Shown one piece after another: positions 8,537 to 17,012 of a stretch of DNA of 64,000 bases. The position numbers and the translations under genes were made by a program. Origin of the DNA: Desulfamplus sp964425195 (GTDB taxonomy: Bacteria; Desulfobacterota; Desulfobacteria; Desulfobacterales; Desulfobacteraceae). Under the pieces are notes generated by a model. The model was not told the DNA's origin, did not search any database, and saw nothing but the letters and a program-made list of their open reading frames with translations. The number at the start of each line of letters is the position of its first letter. Positions within the stretch are counted from its first letter, which is position 1. Location of the stretch: contig CAYRLG010000002.1 of assembly GCA_964425195.1 (NCBI GenBank), forward strand, positions 62,001 through 126,000. The letters are read 5' to 3'.

Positions 8537-11452
8537 TTATTGAGCTTCAATTGTAAACTCTGCTGACAAATTTGCTCCATAAATTATATGTCCCTCTTGG
8601 TAAAGATCACCCATAACAATAAATCTTGCACCATTTTTACTGACAGGCATGCAGTATGAAAAAGGTATTATTTCATTAACTGCGTTATACTCTCCTTCGG
8701 AATCAGCAGAAATATATTTGTTAATTCTGGTGTCGTTGCCAGGCATTAAATCATAACGATATATGGAGTTTTCAGGAGCAGATATTTGATATTCTCCATT
8801 TATACACACTTCAGTTGCACCTTTGCGTACCGTTCCTGCAATTTTGCGGATATATCCCATATATTTATCATTAATGTCTTCTTGTGTCCCCTTTTCTTGA
8901 ACACCAGAAAATTCATACTTAATTCTAAGCCCATGATAATCGTCAGTTATACCAGCATTTATTACTACAGACTCATTATCTATGATAAAATTTCCTAAAT
9001 CAATTGAATCGTTAGTAGGCTTTTTAGCATCAATTGTTATAGGAAACTCTACGTATTCTCCCTCTTTTGAGCCGGGAAGCTGGATACGAATAAAACTACT
9101 GCCGGGAAAGATTCTATCAAGAACAAATTTACCATTTTTATCTGTTTGAACAGGTTGAAGAGGAGCAAAATATTCTTTATTTTCGCCTTTACTTGGAACT
9201 TTGGCTGCTGACTGCACTATTGCAGACTGTATAGGATTTTTTTGTGCGTCAACAACAATTCCATAACCGTTGTATGACCAGCCTGTTCTCTCAAGCAGCG
9301 GAGCAAGCCTGTCGCCTTTTCCATTGTCTGAAAGATATTTTTTTATTTTAGCGTATAACTCATCCACTGTAATTGGTGTTTCAGAAAGGATTTTCCAGAT
9401 ATCTTCAAATGATGCATTAATTAAAGGCACATCTTCATCTTCACCAGAACGAGAATAAATTGATGAAAACCATTTATCAATATCTTGCACAGTCATAAGA
9501 GCTAATAGCCTCACTGCATAGCCCTCTACGGACGGAGTATCTCTTGAGGCTGGATTCAAGGAGAGAATAGTAAGATCAAGCGTATTATCCCCGCCAATCT
9601 CTTTGAGTATAGTATATTCAGTAAAATAGGCATACTCTTCAAGCATTGGTCGTCCTGAATGGGAGATACCGACACCATGCTCTCCTACTGCCTGTCCCTC
9701 TAAAAGCCTCATTACAGTATCACCGCCCAATACATGTGAAAGATAATGCCCTGTTTCGTGAACCACTGTCCTTTGGGTAGCTATTGCACCAAAAAGAAAG
9801 GTGGGTTCTGTACTGCCTGTAATAAAATCAAAAGGGCGGTATTGAGAACGATCATACAGCCCGCTTTTAGCCGTAGGATATATGTAAGCGTTTAATCTGC
9901 CGTCGATTTCAGTTTTAGCATTTGTCTTGGCAGGTTCTGGAAGCAATTCAACTATTGTTTTAACAACTGATGTAATCTGCTCTGCAAATACATCTTTTTT
10001 ATTATACCATGATGCTTCATCTAATTTTTTCTGCCATAATTTTGCAGCACTAATAGGTTTATTCCTCAACTTATCTCTTTGAGCAGAACTGCCGGACAGG
10101 TTAGGTGATGTAATATCAAAAACAGCAGCATTATTAAGCGTTCTGTCTGCTACAGATACCGGCAGCCACATCTCGCTGACAGCAGGAGATTCATAAACAT
10201 TTACCCCAGGATTGCCCCATACCCATAAAGCAGGATATTCGCCGCTATTGTAAGGCATAACATACTCAATTTTATCTGTGCCTGTATATTCAACTTTAAA
10301 ACCAGAGCCGGAATCATCTGAATCTGCTCCAGGAGCTGAATTAATAGGCGTAACTATAAGCGTTCCGTCTGCTCCGTTTGGAAATTTAAATCTATTGCCT
10401 GTAACTGTATCATCAATAGATACCTCAGTTGTTGAAGATATAGCGTACTCTTTTGAAGTTCCATATTCAAAACCATTATCACTTACAACTTTAAATATAT
10501 AAAACCCCAACTCATACTTCTCATTTTCAAGAGCCTTAATAATATCGCCATTGCTATCTGGTGCAACAAGCCAATATACTGTCCACTCTCCATTTGTTGG
10601 AAAAGGGTCGAATGGAGTTGTAACTGCTGATGAATTGGTAGAAGGTATTTCAAATGGCGTCAGAATTGTTTTGGTTGTTTTTGCACCAGAAGCACCTGAC
10701 GCAATGGTCAAAAATCCGCTTGAGTCAAGGTTTAACAGTTTACCAGACTCGTCAGCAAGATAGAATCTCCCATCTGGAAGCCCTATTAATATCCAGATAT
10801 CAACTGGTTTGTTATACGTTGGAAAATCAACCGATAACTCCATTTTTCCGCTCAGAGTTCCCGCATTGCCTCCGCTGCTGGCGATATTTCCCATGTAAAC
10901 AGGAGCAGAAGATGGGTTTGCGGTTGCATCAATGACTGAAATGCCGTTAGGCGGAGCTATTCCTTCTACATTATTATTTGTGTCATCTGGCTGTTCAATT
11001 TCGGCTTCGCATCCATAAAGTTTAAGCGTAGTTTGTCCAGATGGGTTGGCACACATAGAAATAGTCTCATCAAACAATTCATAATCACCAGCTTTAAGAT
11101 GCTGGTTAATGTTCCATATTCCTTCGCACCAGTACCCTTGGCACTCACCATTGCTGCTTATTAGTGCTGAGTCGCTATAAACATCAGGTCCAGATAAAAA
11201 GAGAAAAATACTATCTTTATCAATGCCTCCAGCCGTGCTTGTATCAAACCATACTCTTATTTTAGTGATATAAGTATCTTTGTTTAAAGTAAAATAAGAT
11301 ATATCTGTATGACCGCACTCACCAAGATATTCATATTGGAGCACAATATCCTCACTCTGGCACTCTCCAGCATAAACTTGGAGGGTGGCAAGCGAAATAA
11401 ATACAAACACCACGATAAGGCATTTGGTAAAGTAGTTGATCCTTTTTTTCAT
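8537..11452 (-). CDS. Exported HExxH protein with shared module and carboxypeptidase-regulatory-like domain
   Basis: A 971-residue exported protein. The signal peptide (about 1-28, ending QVYA) precedes the shared module (about 30-340). A central region carries VVHETGHYLSHVLGG (His565 to His569), the zincin pattern, with a possible third ligand in MLEEYAYFTEY. Around residue 745 a beta-sandwich of the carboxypeptidase regulatory type follows (GYGIVVDAQKNPIQSAIV, then TDKNGKFVLDRIFPG). The ATG at 11452 has GGGGAGG upstream. It is the first of the three paralogs in transcription order, 60 bases after the sigma54 activator. The central domain differs from that of the middle paralog although both have HExxH. 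Enzyme activity is inferred. Confidence 0.78.
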   Translation of the reverse strand: MKKRINYFTKCLIVVFVFISLATLQVYAGECQSEDIVLQYEYLGECGHTDISYFTLNKDTYITKIRVWFDTSTAGGIDKDSIFLFLSGPDVYSDSALISSNGECQGYWCEGIWNINQHLKAGDYELFDETISMCANPSGQTTLKLYGCEAEIEQPDDTNNNVEGIAPPNGISVIDATANPSSAPVYMGNIASSGGNAGTLSGKMELSVDFPTYNKPVDIWILIGLPDGRFYLADESGKLLNLDSSGFLTIASGASGAKTTKTILTPFEIPSTNSSAVTTPFDPFPTNGEWTVYWLVAPDSNGDIIKALENEKYELGFYIFKVVSDNGFEYGTSKEYAISSTTEVSIDDTVTGNRFKFPNGADGTLIVTPINSAPGADSDDSGSGFKVEYTGTDKIEYVMPYNSGEYPALWVWGNPGVNVYESPAVSEMWLPVSVADRTLNNAAVFDITSPNLSGSSAQRDKLRNKPISAAKLWQKKLDEASWYNKKDVFAEQITSVVKTIVELLPEPAKTNAKTEIDGRLNAYIYPTAKSGLYDRSQYRPFDFITGSTEPTFLFGAIATQRTVVHETGHYLSHVLGGDTVMRLLEGQAVGEHGVGISHSGRPMLEEYAYFTEYTILKEIGGDNTLDLTILSLNPASRDTPSVEGYAVRLLALMTVQDIDKWFSSIYSRSGEDEDVPLINASFEDIWKILSETPITVDELYAKIKKYLSDNGKGDRLAPLLERTGWSYNGYGIVVDAQKNPIQSAIVQSAAKVPSKGENKEYFAPLQPVQTDKNGKFVLDRIFPGSSFIRIQLPGSKEGEYVEFPITIDAKKPTNDSIDLGNFIIDNESVVINAGITDDYHGLRIKYEFSGVQEKGTQEDINDKYMGYIRKIAGTVRKGATEVCINGEYQISAPENSIYRYDLMPGNDTRINKYISADSEGEYNAVNEIIPFSYCMPVSKNGARFIVMGDLYQEGHIIYGANLSAEFTIEAQ
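10883..11251. repeat. 369-bp tract identical to 4309-4677
   Basis: Partner of the identity tract in the first paralog, in the same orientation and 6574 bases away. It encodes roughly residues 68-190 of the module. Single-base differences bound it on both sides. Confidence 0.85.
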
Positions 11453-11512
11453 AATGAACCTCCCCTTTTTGTTTATGTTTTAGCTTTGATCTTAAGTTGA
11501 AAATAGTGGAAC

Positions 11513-13879
11513 TCATTTTATGCCTCGCCTTTTCATCTTAGTGAATAGAGTTTTTCTATGAATACCAAGAACCTTAGCAGCCTCTCCTTTATGCCAACGG
11601 CAACTTTCAAGTGTCTGCTTTATTATCTCTTTTTCCGCAAATGCCAGAGACTCTTCAAGGGTAAGTCCTTTTGGTATTTCCGAAAGAGGCGGAGTCTGAT
11701 TAAGTTTAACCGTTTCAGTATCAGCAACAAGAGATTGGAAAAAATCGAGATTTCCGATTGCTGCATATCTTTTTATGGCATTTTCAAGCTCTCTTATATT
11801 TCCGGGCCACGAATATCGCATTGAGGCTTCAAGCATATTGCCTGATATTCGAGATACAGGCTGTGTTAAACTAAATTTTGATATAAAATGGTCAATTAAA
11901 AGTGGCAAATCCTCTTTTCGTTCTCTTAGCGGCGGAAGATGTATTGGGATGACGTTTACTCTATAAAAAAAATCTTGCCTCATATCTCCATGTTTTACAA
12001 GCTCTTTTAGATTACGATTTGTTGCTGCAACAATTCTTAAATTTGAATGTTTTTCAATATTATCTCCAACAGGGGTGTACCCTCCTCCCTCTATTGCTCT
12101 AAGTAACTTTACCTGCATTGCTAAAGCAATCTCTCCTATTTCGTCAAGAAAAAGCGTACCTCCATCTGCGATATCAAGATACCCTGGCTTATCTCTGTTG
12201 GCTCCTGTAAATGCACCTTTCCTATACCCAAAAAACTCACTTTCTATGATATTTTCGCTTATTGCTCCGCAGTTGACAGGCACAAATCTCTGTCCCTTAC
12301 GATCGCTCATATTGTGTATTGCTCTTGCAACAAGCTCCTTTCCTGTACCTGACTCTCCTTGAATTATTACATGTGCGTTTGATGTTGCAGCCTTTAATAT
12401 AAGTTCATAGACAGACTGCATAGCAGGGCTTTTGCCAATAATATCTCCGAATTTATAACGCTCTTTTATGGACGATCTAAGCCTTCTGTTTTCACTGCTT
12501 AAAACATCAGCTTTTTTGGCAAGAGCCTCTTCAGCAAGTTTACGTTCTGTTATATCTATTAATATTGTCTGTACTCTTTCAACCTTGCCATCTGTCTGTA
12601 TTACAGGTGTTCTTGTAAATGAGTACCACCTATCATCAAATGGGCTTTGAACTTCATTTTTCACAGTGTTGCCTAAAAATACAGTTGATTGATTGCACCA
12701 TTGGCAAGGTTTATCCAATCCATGAATCACTTTGTAGCAGTATGAGTTCAAACCACTGCCTCCAGCTCTTTCGCTAAGAGATTTGTTCATAAATGTGATT
12801 TTATAGTCAGCATCAGAGATATATATAAAGTCATCAAAAGCCTCTATTATTGCAGAGAGCCTTGATTCACTCTCTTTTAGTCTCTCCTCTGCAAATTTTC
12901 TTTTTGTTATATCCATAAAAGAGGCTATGGAGTGCATTGAATCTGGTATCATGCCAACTTGCATATCTATATATCTTAGTCTGCCACTTCGATCTATAAT
13001 TCTGCACTCATAGGTTGTTGGTATGCCAGGCTCTTTTCTCCTTCTTCCAAAATGGTAGCTTTGCATCCGTTCATTGTCCTGAGTAGCCACGAACTGTGAC
13101 CATTTCATCTTATTTTCAACCTCATCTCTGGTATATCCTACCATGCTCAAGAACTTTGCATTTGCGTGCATTATAGTCATATCATAATCGATAATAATAG
13201 TTCCTGTGCCAGTGTTTTCAAAAACTGAACGATACATCTCCTCTTGTTTTTCTAAAAAAGCTATCTCTCTTGTCTGGATAGATTTTTCAGCAAGAATAGA
13301 TAATGTACGACTAAGAAGGAGCGAAATCTCCTCAAGAGAGTTAAGAACCTGCCTGTTTATAGGTTCTTTTATAGCGGAGTAAAATACAAATATTCCTTTT
13401 GGATGTGGTGGAGATATTATTGGAATTGCAACCGTTGCCTCGTATCCATCGTTAATAGCTAAAGATTGCCACTCTTGAAAATTCATATCAGCAGATATCT
13501 GGTTTACAACAAATATACGTGATTGATTCCATGTAACTGCTGCTGGAGATTTTGGCACAGACAATATTCCAAATCCATCAATTTCAGGGAATGGCGTGTT
13601 TAATGGAAAGCTGGTGATAGGCATCACTCTTGGTTTTTCAGGTATCTGCTCTCCATACCATGCAAGATTAAAAGGTCCATCTTCAACTGAAGTTTTGCAT
13701 ATATTTTCAATAATATTTTCAGAAATTTCGCCTTCAAATATTATCTGTTTCCATTTTGTAAGCCACGAATCTGAAAGTTGTGAAGATGTCACATCATTAA
13801 CTGAAAACGGAATAGTATCTTCTGCTATATCTTTAACATTTGCAATATTAATTTTAGTATTCATATCGGATAGTTTCAC
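11513..13879 (-). CDS. PAS-containing sigma54-dependent transcriptional activator
   Basis: A 788-residue bacterial enhancer-binding protein. In order it has a GAF-like sensor region (about 85-205), two PAS domains (about 212-335 and 340-460, the second with CQWCNQS), and the AAA+ sigma54-interaction domain (about 485-710) with GESGTGKE (Walker A), GAFTGA (sigma54 contact) and GGTLFLDEIGE (Walker B). A Fis-type helix-turn-helix (about 745-788) ends it. It has no receiver domain, so it should sense its signal directly. The start is GTG 13879 or ATG 13864; neither has a clear ribosome-binding site. It lies directly upstream of the three secreted paralogs on the same strand, which makes them candidate targets, but I found no convincing -24/-12 promoter there. 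Confidence 0.88.
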   Translation of the reverse strand: MKLSDMNTKINIANVKDIAEDTIPFSVNDVTSSQLSDSWLTKWKQIIFEGEISENIIENICKTSVEDGPFNLAWYGEQIPEKPRVMPITSFPLNTPFPEIDGFGILSVPKSPAAVTWNQSRIFVVNQISADMNFQEWQSLAINDGYEATVAIPIISPPHPKGIFVFYSAIKEPINRQVLNSLEEISLLLSRTLSILAEKSIQTREIAFLEKQEEMYRSVFENTGTGTIIIDYDMTIMHANAKFLSMVGYTRDEVENKMKWSQFVATQDNERMQSYHFGRRRKEPGIPTTYECRIIDRSGRLRYIDMQVGMIPDSMHSIASFMDITKRKFAEERLKESESRLSAIIEAFDDFIYISDADYKITFMNKSLSERAGGSGLNSYCYKVIHGLDKPCQWCNQSTVFLGNTVKNEVQSPFDDRWYSFTRTPVIQTDGKVERVQTILIDITERKLAEEALAKKADVLSSENRRLRSSIKERYKFGDIIGKSPAMQSVYELILKAATSNAHVIIQGESGTGKELVARAIHNMSDRKGQRFVPVNCGAISENIIESEFFGYRKGAFTGANRDKPGYLDIADGGTLFLDEIGEIALAMQVKLLRAIEGGGYTPVGDNIEKHSNLRIVAATNRNLKELVKHGDMRQDFFYRVNVIPIHLPPLRERKEDLPLLIDHFISKFSLTQPVSRISGNMLEASMRYSWPGNIRELENAIKRYAAIGNLDFFQSLVADTETVKLNQTPPLSEIPKGLTLEESLAFAEKEIIKQTLESCRWHKGEAAKVLGIHRKTLFTKMKRRGIK

Positions 13880-13986
13880 AACCGCTATTTTTTAATTTCT
13901 ATCTTTTTGTTCATTTAAACGAAGACTTAAAGAGAGGTATTTTTTACATTTAATCGATCTTTTATTTAATAGTATATTGCTAAAAT

Positions 13987-14026
13987 AAAAAAAGTCCCCT
14001 CTTTTTTTAAAAAGGGGACTTTTTTA
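13987..14026. terminator. Bidirectional intrinsic terminator after the GT2 gene
   Basis: A stem AAAGTCCCC/GGGGACTTT has a T-rich loop, flanked by runs of A on one side and T on the other, so it works in both directions. It ends the minus-strand glycosyltransferase gene and insulates the sigma54 activator gene. Confidence 0.85.
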
Positions 14027-14052
14027 GTATTATCTGACTTGATTTTTAGTAA

Positions 14053-15612
14053 TCAAGCAACAGTTTTAATTTTGTGTAAAAATATGCTCTTTTCTTCATT
14101 TACTGTCGTTACTGGTTTTACTTCTACTGCTGCTGTTTTAGGTTGTGTTGATTTAATCTGCCGTGTAAGCCAGCCAGCCTTATGAGGTGTTATTAACGCA
14201 TAAGGTCTTATCCAAGAGAGGGCTACAAAGAAGTAGAACCCATAAACAAATGACCATAGTGATGAGAGTGTTCCAAATTTCCACGCATATATAATTGCTG
14301 CCAAACTTGAAGATACAAGCACCCCGATAATTGTATTAACTCCAAAGGTCGTTGGGTGTAAAAGAATCAATACCCAAGTGATTACAAGAAATATCTGAGC
14401 TTTTGTTATTGCAGCCCAACTTGAAATAAGGTTTATTCTTGCACCAAGTTTTGAACCTTCACGGAAATTCTTGAATATAAACCGTGTCATTGCAATAGTT
14501 TCACGAACATTACTTCTTGCCCATCTTAGATACATTTTGGAAAGATTGATATATTTAACAGGTACTTCGGTATATACTTTTGCATTCTGCTGAAAGAGCA
14601 CATGATAACCTTCTCTAAGAATCAAGTTAGTCATTGCACGGTCTTCACCGATATTTGCAGGTTGACCGCAGAATCTTTGATTCAACCATTCATTGAGCAC
14701 ATCCATCACCACATTACGGCGATATGCTGATAGAGCACCGGGAGTACACATAACTGCCTTTACTACGCTCTGGCTTGCACGGATAAAGTCAAAACTATAT
14801 ACAAATACCACGTCCAGCATTTTTGGGATAATTCCCTTGTCCATATTAAGAACACGCACATTTCCTGCAATAGCCCCAACTTTTTTATCTACTACAAATG
14901 GAGAGATAAGATTTCTCAATGTATCATGGTCAACTGTTGAGTCGCTGTCAACTGTTACAAGAACTTCTCCCGTGCTCTGCTGAAAACCTGCATAAAGAGC
15001 ATGACGTTTGCCTTTATTGCAAGGTTGCTTTATAATTGTAACTCTGTCGCCAAGCTCCTCTTTTGCTTTTTTAATCCACTCCCAAGTGTCGTCAACACTT
15101 CCATCATCCACTGCTATCAGTTGGAGCTTATCTTTTGGATAATCACTTGCTGCAAGGCTCTGAAGTGTTACAAAAACCTGCTTTCCCTCATTAAATGCTG
15201 GGACAATAACTGTACAACCAGGAAGAAGTTCATCAGAGCAACCTTCAATCGGTTTATACATAAGCACCAGCACGATTCTCCAAATAAGTTCTATAAATGC
15301 AAGAGTCACAAAAGCCACAGAAATTTGTAGAAAAATTGTTCCAATAGATGTACCTCTAAGGAAATGAGCCATAGATGCACCATGTATAACACCTTGATAT
15401 AGTGCAACTACAACTATTGCTATACAGAGAATTGCAGCTATTTTATTTGTTTTAGTAGCGTTCTTTTCTGAAATTGTATTGTTTGTAAAAGATAAAGGAT
15501 AAGAACCTTCATCGGTTGCAGTTTTGTCATTTCTAATATTTTTAGAAATTGCCATTTTGTTATCTTCTAATGTTTTTTTTAGCTGTAACCCAGGATTTAC
15601 TAAGAGTGCCAT
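14053..15612 (-). CDS. Membrane glycosyltransferase family 2 (hyaluronan/chitin/cellulose-synthase-like)
   Basis: A 519-residue processive-type GT2 enzyme, expected to polymerise and export a polysaccharide from a nucleotide sugar at the inner membrane. Two membrane spans (about 45-105) precede the GT-A domain with VPAFNEGK, LIAVDDGSVDDT, TVDSDST (DxD) and the acceptor-site GEDRAM. A YLRWARS segment takes the place of the usual Q-x-x-RW, followed by three or more spans. In place of the first Gln there is Met-Tyr, which makes processivity less certain. The ATG at 15612 has AAGGCGG before it. It is transcribed alone from a TATAAT promoter and closed by a strong terminator. Product polymer unknown. 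Confidence 0.82.
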   Translation of the reverse strand: MALLVNPGLQLKKTLEDNKMAISKNIRNDKTATDEGSYPLSFTNNTISEKNATKTNKIAAILCIAIVVVALYQGVIHGASMAHFLRGTSIGTIFLQISVAFVTLAFIELIWRIVLVLMYKPIEGCSDELLPGCTVIVPAFNEGKQVFVTLQSLAASDYPKDKLQLIAVDDGSVDDTWEWIKKAKEELGDRVTIIKQPCNKGKRHALYAGFQQSTGEVLVTVDSDSTVDHDTLRNLISPFVVDKKVGAIAGNVRVLNMDKGIIPKMLDVVFVYSFDFIRASQSVVKAVMCTPGALSAYRRNVVMDVLNEWLNQRFCGQPANIGEDRAMTNLILREGYHVLFQQNAKVYTEVPVKYINLSKMYLRWARSNVRETIAMTRFIFKNFREGSKLGARINLISSWAAITKAQIFLVITWVLILLHPTTFGVNTIIGVLVSSSLAAIIYAWKFGTLSSLWSFVYGFYFFVALSWIRPYALITPHKAGWLTRQIKSTQPKTAAVEVKPVTTVNEEKSIFLHKIKTVA

Positions 15613-15986
15613 TTTATCCGCCTTAAATTTGTATGTTTATAACAAAAAAATTATTATCTATATCAAATTATTTTGGTCATTATATTGTGTCTTACTATTG
15701 TAACCAAACCCTTTTTAGCTCATTGTTCAGCAATAGTCATGCCAATGATTAAATGAGTTTGATAATGAAGGTTTTTATGCCCATTACCTCTACTCCTTTT
15801 ACAGAAAAATTACGAAAATTTCACACTCATGTACGTATTTTGCACACTATTATTAATCAAAATTCTCTGTTTACGCTGCCTTGTTTATCCACTTGATTTA
15901 TGATTGATTTTTCAGTGATAACAATATAGTAATGAAACTATCAATTGATAATCATTAGAACTTTAAACTTTTGGGAAAAGAGCAAA
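15613..15986. other. Divergent spacer between GT2 and uppP
   Basis: This AT-rich region of 374 bases holds the GT2 promoter on the minus strand and, near 15940-15955, an ATCAATTGATAATCATT stretch with partial resemblance to a Fur half-site. An ATG at 15945 in frame with uppP lacks a ribosome-binding site. I see no RNA gene, repeat or riboswitch here. Confidence 0.4.
15679..15707 (-). promoter_or_regulatory. Candidate sigma70-type promoter for the GT2 gene
   Basis: On the minus strand TTGGTT (15707-15702) is followed after exactly 17 bases by a perfect TATAAT (15684-15679), about 65 bases before the GT2 start codon. Confidence 0.45.
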
Positions 15987-16937
15987 ATGGAAACTTACCA
16001 CGCCTTACTACTTGGAGTTGTGCAAGGATTTACAGAATTTCTTCCAGTTAGCAGTTCAGGTCATCTTGCACTTGGTCAATATATATTTGGTATTACAGAA
16101 CCGACCCTTTTTTTTGACATAAGCCTCCATATCGGTACTTTGCTTGCCGTTGTTATTGTCTTTTTTGATAATATAAAATCGATATTGATATCTATTATTC
16201 AGATGTTAAAGATTCTATTTAGATTCAATTTGGACGAAATTGAAAAAGGTATCAAACAGAGTGCTGATATCAGATTTGTCCTCTTTATAATTGTTGGCTC
16301 TATCCCAACTGCTCTTCTTGGTCTCTTTTTTAAACAGTATGTTGATATACTTTTTGACTCAATAAACTTTGTTGGCACTATGCTTCTCATAACTGGAACT
16401 CTCTTATGGTTAACAAAAGATATTAAAAAAGAGGAGTCTCTCAAATGCAAGAGTAAAGATGAAAATAGAGAGCAAAATAGTGATAAAGCAGTTATATCAA
16501 ATGCTTTATCAAATATTGAAGGTGGTGGCATAAGAGCAGATATTAATATGACAAACTTTGGATACAGTCAGGCTCTTTTTATAGGGGTCTTTCAAGGGTT
16601 TGCAGTTCTGCCTGGTATATCAAGGTCTGGGGCAACGATTGCAGCAGCTCTTTTTTCAGGTATTGAGCGAGATACAGCTGCTAAATTCTCATTTCTTCTC
16701 TCAATACCTGCCATTTTAGGGGCAGAGCTGCTTGGATTAAAAGATATTTTAGTAAGTGATAGTAGTGCTACATTTATTAATATGACAACGCTTTATGGAA
16801 CAATAATAGCGTTTATTGTTGGTTATATAGCACTTAAGATGCTTCTTAAAATTGTTAGAAGGGGCAGGCTTTATCTTTTTGCCCCTTACTGCTGGATTTT
16901 AGGAGTGGTTGCCATAATTGCAGGAGTATCATTATAA
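15987..16937 (+). CDS. uppP: Undecaprenyl-diphosphate phosphatase UppP/BacA
   Basis: A 316-residue polytopic inner-membrane enzyme that dephosphorylates undecaprenyl diphosphate to recycle the carrier lipid for peptidoglycan and polysaccharide synthesis. Signatures are the N-terminal VVQGFTEFLPVSSSGHL with catalytic Glu/Ser residues and the second-half LPGISRSGATIAAALFSGI. The family is usually about 270 residues; the excess is a hydrophilic segment of about 45 residues (near residues 155-195, with KCKSKDENREQNSDKA) between membrane helices. The start at 15987 begins METYHALLLG, matching the family N-terminus, rather than the ATG 42 bases upstream. It precedes a sugar-phosphate mutase and faces a polysaccharide synthase, fitting an envelope-glycan neighbourhood. 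Confidence 0.93.
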   Translation: METYHALLLGVVQGFTEFLPVSSSGHLALGQYIFGITEPTLFFDISLHIGTLLAVVIVFFDNIKSILISIIQMLKILFRFNLDEIEKGIKQSADIRFVLFIIVGSIPTALLGLFFKQYVDILFDSINFVGTMLLITGTLLWLTKDIKKEESLKCKSKDENREQNSDKAVISNALSNIEGGGIRADINMTNFGYSQALFIGVFQGFAVLPGISRSGATIAAALFSGIERDTAAKFSFLLSIPAILGAELLGLKDILVSDSSATFINMTTLYGTIIAFIVGYIALKMLLKIVRRGRLYLFAPYCWILGVVAIIAGVSL

Positions 16938-17012
16938 CCAATTAAAATATATAGCATTTTTTCAATTGAATTAACTATCTAACAGAATGCTTAAATTTAA
17001 AAGGAGATCTCT

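Noticed and set aside
15940..15955. Fur box upstream of uppP
   Set aside because: Only one half-site is convincing and no iron-related gene is near.
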